A program made the position numbers and the translations under genes. DNA of 34,976 nt, from contig JABVXU010000556.1 of NCBI GenBank assembly GCA_013365365.1, positions 1 through 34,976 of the forward strand, read 5' to 3'. Numbering within the stretch: the first letter of the stretch is position 1; every line of letters starts with the position of its first letter. This DNA is from Cruorifilaria tuberocauda (taxonomy: Eukaryota > Nematoda > Chromadorea > Rhabditida > Onchocercidae). Positions 12,280 through 26,266 of this stretch are shown here, one piece after another. Below the pieces are notes generated by a model that saw only the letters and a list, made by a program, of their open reading frames with translations, had not been told where the DNA came from and did no database searches.

Positions 12280-15200
12280 ATGGATTCGGGCGATGATTCC
12301 TCTCAAGATGGCGATTTTCGTTCTGATGTATTGGCAGTGAGCTTTTTACCATTGTTTTCGTGGTAATGAGGTTTTGTAACGAATGAATTTTAAATCTGGC
12401 AAAAGGTTAATGGTTTGTTGAAATGAAATTTGCGCTGTTGTTTAATCGCATCGTCTTTCAGGCCGTTGGAATGACTCCTGGCGGTAGCTCTTCCATAAGT
12501 TTAATTCAGAATAAAATAAGACATATTGATCGGTTTTGGGTACTTCCTGGAGAAAAGATACAAACTGAGGGTATGTCGATTGCTCAGCCTTTTCTAAATG
12601 GATATTTCGCTTACATTCTTGTATGGATGAATTGCATCATATTTCTATGATCATACTTCTATCAGATCAAAGAATTATTAGTGTGTATTAGTTTTATTCG
12701 CAGGATCTCTTCTGACAAAATCAAGTAATTGCGCGAGAGCCATATACGAAATATCCATCAATTCGTCGTCTCTGATTAATTGACATTTATTTGTAGATAA
12801 TAATTTGTCCCAAAATAATCGAGAATCGTCGGATTTATTATTATTAAAGCGACTATATTTCTTTAGCTGTATTATTCGTATTGCTCATTTGCAGAGACGA
12901 ACATTGGCTACATGTCACCTATAGGCAAAGTGAATGGTAGAGTGCTTGTTACTAACTACCGATTGCGTTTTGAAGCAAAATCAACCTCCGAAAACCGACA
13001 CAGCAAGGTTTTTTTCTTTTTTAAGTATTTCAAACAAGAGGCGAATTGTTGTTTGAAGAAGATGAGCATTTATAATTGGATGATAGTGAGACAAAGCTTT
13101 TTCAGTGTTGTCAGTTTGATATACCTCTGGGATGCATCTCACGAGTTGAAAAGGTTGGCTACTCAACGGTGAGCCGCGGCGAGGATTCTTATGGACTAGA
13201 AATCACTTGTAAAGTAACTGTTTTCATGAAGGAATATATTAATGCTGATAAAGCTCACTATTGTTATGTTTATTGCAGGATATGCGTAATATAAGGTTCA
13301 CTCATCAGCAAACGAACCACAGTAGACGTCCACTTTACGAAAGCTTACAGCGATTCGCTTTCCCAGTTACGAATAAAGCTGTAAGGTTCTCTCGCGATTA
13401 TTTTAATTTATTGTGGTGGCTATTGCATACATACTGCATAATTGGTACCTGTTAAGTGATATAAAACTCTCAAGAACGAATTAATTCATTATTTCAGTCC
13501 TTCTTTGCTGCGTCTTTCAAACCTGATTGGACTTTTGATGGTTGGAATATTTACGATACTGTTCGAGAATTGAATCGAATGGTACAGATCTGTTTCGTGC
13601 ATTGAATAGTTTTAACGATTCACTCATATTAGAGAAATATTATGGTTGCATATTTGATTTTAGTGCACAATAGCTCTGAAAAGAAATTTTGATAAGCTGA
13701 GTGTTTAGTATTGCAGAATGTACCTAATGAAACTTGGCGTATCACCAAAATAAATGATCGATATGATTTCGCTGATTCTTATCCCGCTTTGGTAAATTTT
13801 TAAAAATCAATCTTTCTTTAAGTAAAATCATTTATTATTAAATGAGCGTATTTCTTACCGAATTTGAAAAATGAGAGTATGATATAAGTGATTTTCAGCT
13901 AGCTGTACCAGCAGCAGCTCTGGTAGAAGGTGAAGATTTTTTGCAAAAAGTTGGTGAATTCCGAAGTAAGCAGAGGATACCTGTAAGTAACCGAATTCAT
14001 GTCTAGATCATTTCGGTATATTCTTAGATAGTTTTCGTATTCACCCCAATAACATAATATCTTCAGGTCTTGTCGTGGTTGCATCCTGGTTCTCAAGCAT
14101 CAATAACACGATCATCACAACCAATGGTTGGAGTTACATCTCGAAAATCTGCGGAAGATGAACGGTCTTAATCTTATAATGCACTTATTCCTAGTCTTAC
14201 AATGCATTTAATTTTAGGATGTAGGAGATAATAATATTGAATCTTATTATTCTATAGCTATATTAAGATACTTTTCTTTTATGATATGGATTTGTAATAT
14301 TCCAATTTATAGTTGCGATGTAGGTTAGAAAATTTTCAGATACTTGCAAATGATCGTGGAAGCAAATGCTCATGCCCACCAGCTTCTTATATTTGATGCT
14401 CGTCCGGCCGTCAATGCGAAAGTCAATAAGGTGTGTTTGAAGAGATGATTTTTTTGCGTCAAAAATTTTTGCGTCCAAAATTGATTGCTCCAGTTATAGC
14501 AGAAAGATAAAATGTTCTTTTTGATTAAGGCATTTATAAAAAAAAGAATTGTGTTTCAATCTATAATTTATAGGCAAAAGGTGGTGGTTTTGAAGATTCG
14601 TATTCCAACAGTCGATTGGTATTTCTGGATATACAGAATATTCATGTAGTTCGAGAATCGTAAGTCTACTTTGCTGCCTCGCTTTCTTCGTAGAAAATTC
14701 TTAGTTAGTTAAATTGTTTACTCTTTTGTGATTTAGTATACCGAAAGGACAGCTATCACTTTCGCTTGGTGTAGCTTCAAATTAGGTTATCTAGAAATCT
14801 AAATTGAATCTGTATATATATACATATACTTGTTAAAACTTGCCAAAAAAACATTAGTTTAAGATTACATGAAATTAAGCATCTATTTTAAAGGATTGAG
14901 AAATTTACTTTTTTTGGATTAAATTAGAAGTTTAATCTTTTAAGAAGATTGTTAACTCACTTATATGTAACTAGTATATTAAGTTAATAAGAAATATATT
15001 CCTATTAAAAATGCCAAGAGGTACTTTGCGAAATTTAATATACCGAGATTCAAGAATCGTTATAAAAATTTATGTGAGCAGTAAGCCATGCATGCATGTT
15101 AAAAGTTATAATTAAAAATTTTGGACAAAAATGTTAAAATGAAAAGATAATCGAGGGCTATTATTGTAGGCTAAGAAAATTGAAAGACGTATCATTTCCT

Positions 15201-17066
15201 CGTATTGATGAAAAAAACTGGTTTCGTGTGTTGGATGAAACAAAATGGTTAAATCACATCCAGGTCCATCTGCCTCTCTCATTTTGTGAACAATGAGCTA
15301 ATGACACGACAGCCAATTTTGAATTATTTTTTTTCCGTGCTTTAGTAGAAAGTTTTGTTTATCGTAATGTCAAGAAATTTATTTGTTGCTAAGCTATTTT
15401 GTGACGCATTTTTATCAGCATTTTTAAATTGAATTATTTTGCAATTGTCACAATTACGTATTTCAGTTATATTTTTCCACTAATAATCTGCTAAGTAATA
15501 GTAGTTGAACAATATAAAGATGAATTAAATTGGAATATTGCAAAACTGCATCAAATTGCCACTATTCTACAGACAATTCTGGATGGTGCAACCCAAATTG
15601 CTCGCGAAGTAGAAGATAACAAAGCATCTGTGCTAATTCATTGTAGTGATGGCTGGGATAGAACTGCCCAGGTATTCCTTTGAGTCAATTCTCTGTCAAA
15701 ATTTTCGGAACTTTTTTTTAATGAATAGTTTAATGAAGTTATATCGATATAATTTATTTAGTTGACTTCACTGGCAATGCTGGAGTTGGATCCGTATTAT
15801 CGAACTATCCAGGGGTTTGCAGTGTTGGTAGAAAAGGAATGGTGTAGTTTTGGTCATAAGTTCGCCCATGTATGTTGAATTGAAAAGAAATCTGGTTTTT
15901 GGTTCTCTTTAAAAAAAACGTTCTCAACTAAGAAATGAACGAAGTGCATTATAGCGTGTAGGACATGGAGAAGATAAACATAATGATAGCGAGAGATCCC
16001 CTATATTTGTGCAATTTATTGATTGTGTGTGGCAAATAATGAATCAGGTAAAGAAAATTACAATCACTTCATTTGTAAATTTTGGTTCAATGACTTTTTT
16101 TACTCTTGTTTTTCAATGTCTGTCTTGTTCCTCATTCTTGTTTGTCCGGCTACACTGCTTTGCCTTCCATTTGCTTACATTATTCAGTTTCCGTATGCTT
16201 TCGAATTCAATTCGTCATTCTTGATAACAATATTGGATGAATTATATTCTTGCCGTTTTGGGACATTTTTGTACAACAGCGAGAAGCAGCGACACCGTGA
16301 TCAAGTAAGATTCTGTTTCTTGCTCTAAATGATTTTATTCGAATCACTGCATGATTGAACTGACTAATCCGATTGCAGCATTTATCATCTGTTCAATCAG
16401 GCTGTTTCAGCGCGTAAAGGAAAACACAGTATCGTTGTGGTCTTACATTATTACTGAAAGAAGACGCTTTCTGAATCCGTTTTACAACCAGTACCCTCGA
16501 TTTGTTGATATATTGCGTCCCAATGCTCGATTAATGTGTATTAAAGTGTGGAAGGACTATTATTTTCGTTATAATCCAGCAATTGTTGCACAGGATCATA
16601 TGGTAGCCCATTTATTTCGCTTTATTAGTAATTCTGTTTAATTAATCTATTTAAAGCTTCCACAAAGAATTCTATTTCACTTCTGATCGACCTTCAGTTA
16701 CTGATCTGCTTAGAAAAATATTTGGTGCATATTTTGTAGTTTTGCTTTTGATTGGTTACGCATTGCTCCAGATATGCAACCCAAAATGTTCAGTTTTAAA
16801 ATATTTCGCTTTCGAGATGTTAATTAATTTAAGAATTCCATTGGATATTCGTTAACAAATCCAAAATTCAAAAAGTTTAATGTGATAGAAACAATTAAAC
16901 AGTTATGGTTAATACTTGCGATTGATTTTCTGCCATTCATTAGCAAGACAATTCGTTTCAGGATGTTGAAATTCTTGTGAACGAGAAGATCTTACAGAAA
17001 GTTGAAGCTTTGAAAGCCGAAGTGGTCATGCATGAGCAAGCTCTTAGTAATACAATTCCAGTTTAG
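12280..17066 (+). CDS. mtm-1: Myotubularin phosphoinositide 3-phosphatase (MTM1/MTMR2 group)
   Basis: Removes the 3-phosphate from PI3P and PI(3,5)P2 on endosomes. Eighteen exons (12280-12336, 12462-12570, 12895-13007, 13106-13213, 13279-13380, 13498-13581, 13717-13791, 13899-13982, 14067-14164, 14340-14430, 14574-14659, 15170-15263, 15573-15671, 15762-15869, 15955-16047, 16188-16304, 16411-16602, 16962-17066) keep phase throughout and give 604 residues, the size of human MTM1 (603). [46 protein letters not shown]. Phosphatase: FDARPAVNA, then the CX5R loop CSDGWDR at 15642-15662 (Cys about residue 391), so this is an active enzyme, not a pseudophosphatase. [10 protein letters not shown] and VSLWSYI follow. 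The C-terminus is a coiled coil ([20 protein letters not shown]) ending in IPV. Introns over 300 bp (12571-12894, 14660-15169, 15264-15572, 16603-16961) show no other gene. Confidence 0.97.
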
Positions 17067-18217
17067 TGTTATTCTTGGAATATCAAAGTGAGAGAAACGC
17101 ATATTAAGGATGAAAAAAAGTACTAAATTGGAAAATAAAGAGATATATCCAGAGATAAAGAAAGATTCAGTTTGTAAAGTGCCAATTTTAGTAATTACTC
17201 CCTCTATCCTTCCATTTTTCGTAAAGCGGCATGTTCTACTTCATGTTACTTGGTGTTATTCAATTATATGATAAGTATCATATCGACTGAAAAAAATTCA
17301 AATCAATGTCGAGGCGCTGCACAATAAAAAATGGAAATTTTTGAATAATTTTTTAATAAATGTTTTTTAACTGCAAATTTCGTCATTAAACTACAAATTG
17401 ACTGATGATTCATGAAAAACTTCGAAGTAATTTGAATAAAGTTATTTTAAGTTGATGATTGCGGTGTTCTTCGATATTCAAAACCAAAGGTTTTGTTAAT
17501 GCTTTGCGTTCGTCATGACAATCAAAACGACCACGTTAGGAAATTAGATTCTGCTTGTTGCCGTATTGCTACATGAGGTCACAAGAACCGACTCGCATAC
17601 TGCTTCACTCAAAAAAAATTTTTTTATCGGACTTCGACAAACGAGTGAAAAAATTCTACCATTCTTCTGAAAAAGAATTATTAACAAGCTGATCCAGCTC
17701 CCTTACATCAACATTGTAAGCAATTTATTCCATTGTTCAAAGGTTATCTTATCTCCTGCTCCTTATCAGTTGTTATCGAGAAGCAATAAGCAGTCAAGTG
17801 CTATGTTGCGTCTAATATCATCTTAACAAGCAATTTTAGCTCATCATTGCAAAAATGATAAGAGAAAAATTAGAAATGTCATAGAGCAGGTAACTAAATT
17901 GAGAAAGATAGTGGAGAGTCAAGTGGAAAGTAATAGATGAAGCTCGCTAGAAGAGAAAAACTTCCTTCAAGTTGTCATCGACCACTCCATCAAACTCCTC
18001 TTTTTCTTAACGCAACACAAGATATGTGAGACGTGGATTTTCATGTGTTTCCAAACGGAAACATTTCCTGTTAGCTGGGTGGTGTTGCGGTATGGAAGCT
18101 GTTGCCGGTGATGGTGTGGTGTTTGGTGGTGTGTGATTCTATGGTTCTTTCGTTGCAGTGTTCAATCTCATTCATTTCTATTCTTTTAATTTGCCTTGAA
18201 GCTATACTGTAGTTAAA
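17067..18217. other. MTM 3' UTR and upstream region of CSE1L
   Basis: AATAAA at 17134-17139 is the likely MTM poly(A) signal. No gene is supportable in the remaining 1.1 kb. A GT-rich stretch (18075-18140, repeats of GGTG/TGTG) precedes a TTCGTTGCAG at 18158. A second acceptor, CTGTAG, ends at 18212, five bases before the CSE1L ATG. Either may be the trans-splice site. Confidence 0.5.
17134..17139 (+). terminator. Poly(A) signal of MTM
   Basis: AATAAA 67 bp after the stop codon. Confidence 0.7.
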
Positions 18218-21200
18218 ATGGCTCCGGGAGCGGAAGCAGTGATGGTAGCTGAATGCTTAAAACGAACGCTGGAACCAAGCACACACATACGACGAATTGC
18301 TGAGAATGACCTGAAACAAATGGAGCAGTTGCCTGGTAAGTTTCTCATACATCTTCTCGGACAAGCTGACAATGTAATGATATATAGTAATGGCTTCACT
18401 TGAAGAAATGATTATGTTCCCAAAATAAACCATCTGTTATTAGAGTACTTTCTCATTTTTCTATAAATGACTCTTTTGAATCGTTTTGCTTGATCCTAGG
18501 ATTTGGAATGGTTTGTTTCGATCTTATATTCGATCAACAAATGCCCCCAGCAGTTGTATTGGCGTCGGCAGTATCACTCAAGAATTTCGTCAGAGAAAAC
18601 TGGGTATGTGGTACCATTTCTTTCTTTTGATCAAATTTCTTTTATTATTCACTATGTCGAACTTTTCCAATATATTTGACATATATGCTTTAGCTAGCTT
18701 TCGCATTTGTTTTTTATCTGGATATATTTTTTTACTTCTATTGTTATGAAATTTCAAAAATTAAATATGGAAATGCGAACTTACAATTTTGCATATCAGT
18801 TTAATCTTGATAAACAGAAAAATCAAATGCTGTAAATGAAGAGAAAAGATTCCGTTGTACGAATTGAATGCTTGTTATTTCATGCTGAAGCATTATTTTA
18901 AGTTCATTGCTTTTTTCATAATATACAACTTTCTGTATCCTGCAGACTCTTCCAGAATAAGGAAAAGTGTTTGGTTGAAATAAACGATGCAGAACGAGCA
19001 CAGCTTCGATCGAGGGCACTACAGAGTATGCTTAGTACCTCAGGTGGACGTTTTTCCCTATTATATAATCTGATTATTTAATGAAACCTTCCGAAATTTT
19101 ATCGAAAATAACTAACAGTTTGTGTGATAATACTTTAGAGGAATATTCTTTCACGAGTGTTGAGCATCGTACTGGAACATTTGCAGGAAATATTCAGAAG
19201 CAGTTATCGCAGGTGGTATGCGTTATGGGAAAGCACGACTTTCCTGAAGAGTGGCCTGATCTAATCACAATTTTATCCCATAATCTGACTGCAACTGATC
19301 CAGATAAGCTTACGTCGACATTGTATACACTGGATGAGCTCTGTAAGAAGTACAGATATGAAGTGAAGTCTAACAGATTATGGCAGGAACTGGTAATTAT
19401 TCTACAAGCGGTGAGTTTGTGGAAATAGCTTGAATTATGTGTCGTTTTGGTTCATCAAAAAATGCCTTTATCAGAGCTTCATTTAGGTAGCAGCACCATT
19501 AACCGATTTGTTTGCAAAAATGGTAGAATGTATTCCAAATAAGGAAATCATGACAGAAACGGAATGTCAGTCATGGATTGAAGTTACTACTCTGGTTACG
19601 AAATGTTTTCATTCTCTTTGTTCACAGGATTTGCCGGAATATTTCGAAGTAAGTATATGATCTAATTCTCGCCAATCATCGATACTCTTAGAAGCGTTAG
19701 ATTTAAAACATTGGATGAGATAAGAAAAGAATGAACTATATTAAGGAAACATTTTAAAACAATTCTTAATGTGTGTTATCCTGTAATATATCTAGGATCA
19801 CTTAAGTACATGGATAAATGGTTTTATGGCGCTATTAAGATTACAAATTCCTCAAATGGATGCCAAAAGTATTGATTCGGAGGCTAATATTCTGGACAAG
19901 CTGAAGCGTTGTATATGTGAAATTATCACTCTTTACTCTCAAGTATATTCGCAGCCTACTAGTTTAAACGTTTTTTCCTTCTATAATTTTTTTTTTCTCA
20001 GCCGTGATATATATATATATATTTTTTTGTATCTTATTTTGAAATTATCTGAGTGGCGAGGCTTGATTACAGCGATACGAAGAAGAAATAATGCCTTTCA
20101 TGATGCCCACCGATAAGAGTGCGACTGCACAGGAAAAAACAGAACAAAGGTGTTGGCTAATAGAATGCGTTTGGCAGCTACTTGTTTCAATCGATCAGAA
20201 AGCAAGGTTCATTTTTGTTAAAAGCAAGATCATTTGGAAAGAGCAAGAAAAAGAGTTTATTAATCCCCATTATTTTCTTAGGTATGACACCTTAGTAAAC
20301 GCATCTCTCGGCTTTCTATCTTCAATTTGCCAGCGATCTCAGTATTCAGCAATTTTCGAGCATGAGGAGATGTTAAAAACACTGTATGAAGATGTGATAA
20401 TTAAGAATGTGATGCTAAGGAAATGCGATTTTGAGCTTTTCGAGGACGATCCTTTTGAGTACATGAGAAAGGATATTGAAGGTATCTTCATCAAAGCTTT
20501 TTCTGTGAGCTCTATGGAGTTCTTGTTATAATTATTCTGTTTGAAGTGAGATGAAACTCTGTTAAATAAAGTATAATATTTTTCATATATATATATTACT
20601 TATAATCGATTAACTTAATTACTAGAATTACCGCTTTCTGATAAAATACGTCACAGGCAGTATTCTGCTCTCATTGAACAATGTTTTCGTTTGAACAATC
20701 TTATTACAGGCTCTGATGTTGGTACTCGACGTCGTGGGGCAAGTGATTTTTTGAGGGCACTTTGCCGTCGACCTGATGAATCCAGAATTCTGGGCATCTT
20801 ATCAGGAGTGTTGCAGTCATTTTTGCGCGAAAGCATAGCCGATCTCACTAATAATTGGTTGAAGAAAGATGTCGTTTATTGTTTGATAACAGCAGTTGCA
20901 GTAAAAGCAGAGACTGTAAAACACGGTGCTACTGTTACCAGTGATCTCGTAAGTTTTATAAATTTATTGTAATAAACATTCATGATGAACAAACATGAGC
21001 TTTCTTTGCGTTACCTTGAAAGTCTTTACTTCTGATTGAAAATTCTTCCAGGTTGATGTAGTCGAGTTTTATCAAATATACGTACATAGTGACCTATTTA
21101 TGGATAATATCAATGCATTACCAATATTAAAAACTGATGCACTCAAGTATATTGTCGTATTTCGGAATCATTTACGGCCAGATCATTTGATAGAAGTCAT

Positions 21201-24200
21201 CAGTATATTTTTGAAATTACTTTCTTCGCAATATGCAATTGTGCACCAATATACTGCTTATGCCCTCGAAAGACTTATGCTTGTGAGGAACAAGGAAACC
21301 GGCAAGGTATATTTTTATATTTGTTTTTCTATACATACCGTTGTTCCCTCTATATGTTTAGTATAAATCTGTTTTTGCCTTTGATCCCTTTACATTTACA
21401 GTAGATTCTCTCTTTAAGCATATCTTTTTTCAAACTTCTACTGTAATGTTTAAGGTCCTGTTAACGCATGAGAATATGCCAGTAGGTCCGCTGATCGTTG
21501 CTTTATTCGCTTGTTTTGAAACCGATCCCAAGGCGCAGAACTCACATTATCTCATGAAGGCTTTGATGCGTTGCTTCAATATAATCGACGTAAATAATTG
21601 TTTATTTCTAATTGTCTTTCATGTTGCTTTTCTTTGTTAATCAACGTTGAGAGATTCTAACGTTCGAGTTTGCTAAACGGTGACAAATCATTGGTATTTT
21701 CACATGTTTTGAAGAATAACTTTGTTTTCAAAAATTCATACTATAGTTCTGGAAATATGGGAAATTAAAAATTATTTAAAATACTCTACACATTACAAAG
21801 AACCACTTTTAACGCCTATATTTTGCTCTCTGTGAAGTTGTCGCCTTCTCCTCATATAAATGTAAAATAGTTCTGATCGCAATAATATCAGAGCCTTTTT
21901 ATGTTACATGATGTTATGAGGACTTGTCAAAGTTATCATATTCAGTATTTGATTTTAAAAAGGGAAGGATTACGGATCGTAGACCAGAAACATTTAACAT
22001 TCATTAACTTATGGTATTTAAGTGATGAAAGAAGAGCTATCTAAGTGAATTTGAAATTATGTGAGGTCATCTTCATAGTACACACTTTCTTATCGTTGAC
22101 TTTTTTTATTCATTTGAATTTCATTATAGAAGGAAACAGCAAAAAGTTCTGCCCATATTGTTGACAGATTGGCCACTATGATTGATGTCGCTGTGAAAAA
22201 TCCAGTGAATCCGTTGCATCTTCATTTTGTCTTCGAGTCACTCTGTGTGCTGATCAAGCAAGTTAGTAGTATTACGTTCATTTATTTATTCATATATTTC
22301 CGGAAAAGTAAGGTTTTCTTAAATCATTAAAAAAACATTTTTTGGAAAACAAACATTTTCTTGAATTGATTCACTTTCATGAATTGCAGGTTTACGCAGT
22401 AGTTGATGGTGGTATCGATAAACTCGTGGTGCCTCTTATAGAAAGCATTTTTTCTTCAAATGCTGTCGATTTTGTGCCGTACGCGCTGCAAATTACAGGT
22501 TTATAATTTTGAATTAATTTTTATAATTGCAGGTTTTGCTTTTAAAAGAAAAATTTAATTCAAGCTCATTACAGCTCTTTTGTTGGATCAGGCTGAAGTA
22601 CAGAAACAGAAAACAGGTATATCTTGCGTAGATAGCTACTTACCTTTCTTTGGAAATCTTATGAAAGGCGAGCTGTGGTTACGAACAGCAAACATCCCTG
22701 CTGCATTATTGGTAGGTCTGATTTTGCGTTGCTTCCCAACTTATTTCATTTACAATCATGATTTTCGTTTTTTTTTTCAGGTTATTGAGTCATTTATGCG
22801 CAGTCATGGTAAACATATTTTGGATAATTATGCGGATAGTCTTTTGGCAGTATTTCAGAAGTTGATTTCTTCGAAAGCTTTAGATCAATATGGTTTCCAA
22901 CTGGCTAATATATTCCTGCATTATGTAAATGTATGTGTGTTTTATATGAATATTAAATAATGACTTTTATGAAGGAAAGGAAATAAAGAGTTAAAGAAAA
23001 GGGACATTACTATAAATTAGGATTTTTAGCAGGCCGATGTATTAACCGAATCCGCACTCTTGATCCCTATGTTACGACGAATTCAGTTCACGAAAACAAC
23101 CAAATTTATGAAGAATTTCGTCCTTTTTCTGGCACGATTTGCAATCATACGAGGAAGTGTAACTCTTTGTCAGGTACACCTTTTCCTCCTTTTTGCAAAG
23201 TAAAACGCGAACCGTTGCCTTGTTCAGGTTCTGGAATCAATACAAACGGGTATGTTCGTGATGGTTGTTGAGAAGATCCTCATTCCTGAATTGGACAAAA
23301 TGTACAATACTACAACTTACGATGAAAAACGACTGTGTTGCATTGGTTTTGCCAATCTTGCAGCCGAAACGGTGGACAAATTAGGGCGAGCTTATTTTTT
23401 ATGCCATTTTTTTTTCGCAGTTTTATTAATAAAATATCTCTTTATATTATATGTTAATTCCATTACTCTGCGCATATTAGCTGTTCGCTTAATAAAAGTG
23501 TTTATAAAAAAATAGCGCATGATATATAAAATGACACCTCCACAGTTTGATTGTTCTACATGTATCAGCTTTTATAGACTGCAGTATGGAATACTGGTGG
23601 AGTCATTAGTGCGGCTGGTGGAAGCTTCCGGTTGTGGACCAACTCCCTTGAATGCGGATGATACTGAAGAACAGGGAACAGGACTTTCTACAGTTGAATT
23701 AGAACGAAATGATCCCTATTGTAAATTAAGTTATGCACAACATCCAGATACGATCGCCATTGAAATTGTCAATTTCAAAGGTTTTCTATCTCTTTGTTTA
23801 TCAGGATCTGAATATAAAATCCAGTGTTTTGGTTTTTGCAGATCTGCAGGTGGGCACTCTCCACTCCCTCTTATCATTTTTGGTAATTTCTTGAAAACGT
23901 TCGGGAACCTTCCTTTTCCTTCAATAAATTTGAAGTTCAAATGATTTACTCAGCATTTTTCAAACGCAGAGAAGCAAGTTATCACCATATATAGACATGG
24001 CTTGGTGTTTATTATCCGAGCATTCAGATTTTGACATTTGTTTCAAACGGTTTGCTGGTCGTTTTTCTTTCTGTGATTTGTTTAAGTCTTTGTAAAACTC
24101 ACTCGTGATTTATACAGCAATGGAGATTATGAAAATTACATTGTTTTGTTGCAGCGTATCTGGCGGAAGCTGTAATGGTACGCGCTGTAATTCTGAAAGC

Positions 24201-24267
24201 TGATTCAGCAAGTTGTATTAATGAAGAGATACTCGCTTTCCTTACTGGGTACGCACAACAAGTTTGA
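18218..24267 (+). CDS. CSE1L: Exportin-2 / CSE1L, importin-alpha export receptor
   Basis: HEAT-repeat karyopherin that returns importin-alpha to the cytoplasm with RanGTP. Nineteen exons: 18218-18335, 18500-18603, 18956-19043, 19187-19410, 19487-19648, 19796-19942, 20073-20206, 20282-20481, 20710-20948, 21052-21306, 21455-21589, 22130-22261, 22390-22498, 22575-22711, 22781-22930, 23030-23173, 23228-23385, 23578-23780, 24155-24267. Total 983 residues against 971 in human. Recognisable blocks: ENDLKQMEQLPGF and AVSLKNFVRENW (importin-beta N-terminal domain), DFPEEWPDL, SDVGTRRRGASDFLRALC, VVFRNHLRPDH, AYALERLM, YLMKALMRCF, NIPAALLVIESFMR, LLAVFQKLISSKALDQYGF, FTKTTKFMKNF, VVEKILIPEL, and an INEEILAFLTGY tail. 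The intron after 23385 needs a GC donor (GG|GCGAGC); all others are GT-AG. The exon at 23030 has a TAGCAG double acceptor. Long introns (18604-18955, 21590-22129, 23781-24154) hold nothing else. Confidence 0.96.
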
Positions 24268-26266
24268 AATTTTGGCCCCGAGTAATGTTACTGAAACACT
24301 CAAGTTATTGTACTCCTTTGCTATTCAAGTTTTCTTCCTGTTTCGACCCTTAATCCTTATTTCCTCTTCTCGTTTTGATCTACGTTGTAAAACTGAAAGC
24401 AGATATCGGCGTTATTGTTATGTTACCGAAATATACAAATGAGATCATAATGGTTCATGGGTATTTCCTCCTTATGAAGTCCTTATAGTTTGTTGTTATT
24501 TTGTTGTCTAGTGACGCATGAAACTTTGAATCATGAAATAAATTTGGCCGTATTAAAGAATTGGAGAATTGTTCATAAGACCCTCACTCTTATATATTAG
24601 ACAAGATCAGGAATGACTAGAGATTTGCATGGGCTTTCTTTAAAGGCGCTGTTTTTCAGCTGCTGCTTCGGAGTTGTCTCATGGGAAAAAATATATTGTT
24701 GGGAGAAATCCACTTTTTTATTCTGGAATTTGATCCCTCTTTCCAAATTGTTTATTTTTCTTTAAAAATATATGATGAAGTTTGGGCTACTGTAAAATGA
24801 GAACTTTGATGCAGGGTATTCACCTAAATAGCGTGTCTTGATGCTGAGAATATTCCTCAAATTTGACTGGCCATAATATTTTATTGGCATATCACTAACC
24901 TATGGTCTTTTAATTCAATATCTTTCCCTCTTATTAGGAATATTTTTCACCTAATGTTTAATTGTTTTACGCCTTTGCAGTCTTTATTTTGTGCAGTTTG
25001 GCATGCTGTTTTAAGAATACATAGCCGAATCAACAATCATTTGTACTATTCTAGTCTTCTTTACAACAAAAAAGATCTGAATATCATAATAATGAATATC
25101 TGCTATTAATAATATTGCCTTTATTAGGCTATTGGCGGTTCTGTTCTATACTTCTATCACTGGAAGTTAAATAACTAAATAAACAGTCTTTGTGGTAACA
25201 TAAGCCATTCTTGTAATTGCTTTTGTGGGGTCATTCTCTTTCTATAATAATGTCCTGAAAGAGTTCGCATTACCCGTCAAAATTTAGAACTATGTGGTCA
25301 ACTAATTCTTACGCAGAAGCTTCTGCATTGAATATGTGCATGTAATTTAATTAACGCATATTAGGTTGCGAAGTTTGTCGGCGTAATAGCTTCACTTATG
25401 AGCCTTGAAGCTTCTCCTTCTTACCTTTTCTATTTGTTGGACAAACGGATGTTGAAATCAAATTACCAACGCGACGCTAGCATTGCTCTACTCACATGTC
25501 ATCTTTCCATCCAACCTTATGACACTCTTTTCTTTACAATGAATTCAACATGTCTTTCTAAACTGAGTTTATTGATCTCACGGAAAGGTTAGCGGTATTC
25601 ATTCAAATAATAATGATAGTTTCTATAAAATTGACCCAACACAGCATTCCCAACGAACTGCAATAGGTTTATAAGAAATACAGGTACAGAACTAGTCGAA
25701 TTGGAAAAACTAAATGATAAAAAAAAAGCATTTTTGATAGATTTGTCAAAGCTCTCTGCACAACCTGAGACAAATAAATTGAAGTTTCACGGTGATTTTC
25801 GAAAACTTAATTTTGACTTTACCAATAAAATCCTCCCTTTCCTGTCCTTTCACATATACCACTACTCATTATTTAAATAGTCAAGATGTTCTCATCATTT
25901 ATTCTTATTAAACATTTTTTTTTTCATTCCTCAATGACTGAGTAAAACTTCTCAAAAACTTTAATTTGGAGAGCCATGCTTTCTTCGTCTTTGTCAAATT
26001 AATCTAAGCACTGTGTCAGCAGTACTCACCATAACTGTGCGACTAGCAAACGTCATTGAAAAATCAGAATTAGTGGTAAAAATAGGTGACAGAGATACTT
26101 TATTCTTTTATGGAAATATGAAAATCAACTTAAAAAAGTCTATTCATACATGGATGGGTAGAGGAATAAAGATGGACAAGAGTTAAGTAAATGACTAGGA
26201 CGTCCATTATGACTTATAGTTGTTATAATAATATCATAATAATATGTGAAATGATGTATAATTTTC
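24268..26266. other. CSE1L 3' UTR and long spacer
   Basis: AATAAA at 24537-24542 probably ends CSE1L. The remaining 1.7 kb is AT-rich and mostly closed in all frames. The exception is a 64-codon ATG frame at 25398-25592, starting 8 bases after an AG. It has no recognisable family and no second exon, so it is not called as a gene. No repeat family or transposon feature was seen. Confidence 0.5.
24537..24542 (+). terminator. Poly(A) signal of CSE1L
   Basis: AATAAA 270 bp after the stop codon; first canonical signal. Confidence 0.55.

Noticed and set aside
19995..20030. AT-dinucleotide and T runs in CSE1L intron 6 (also 14812-14830, 20585-20596)
   Set aside because: Ordinary short microsatellites of AT-rich introns.
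23839..23848. Possible 8-bp micro-exon (ATCTGCAG) between two CSE1L exons
   Set aside because: Including it breaks the phase; joining 23780 directly to 24155 keeps the frame and the conserved C-terminus.
24221..24442. 73-codon frame overlapping the end of CSE1L
   Set aside because: Different frame from the conserved INEEILAFLTGY tail; ends in low-complexity T-rich sequence.
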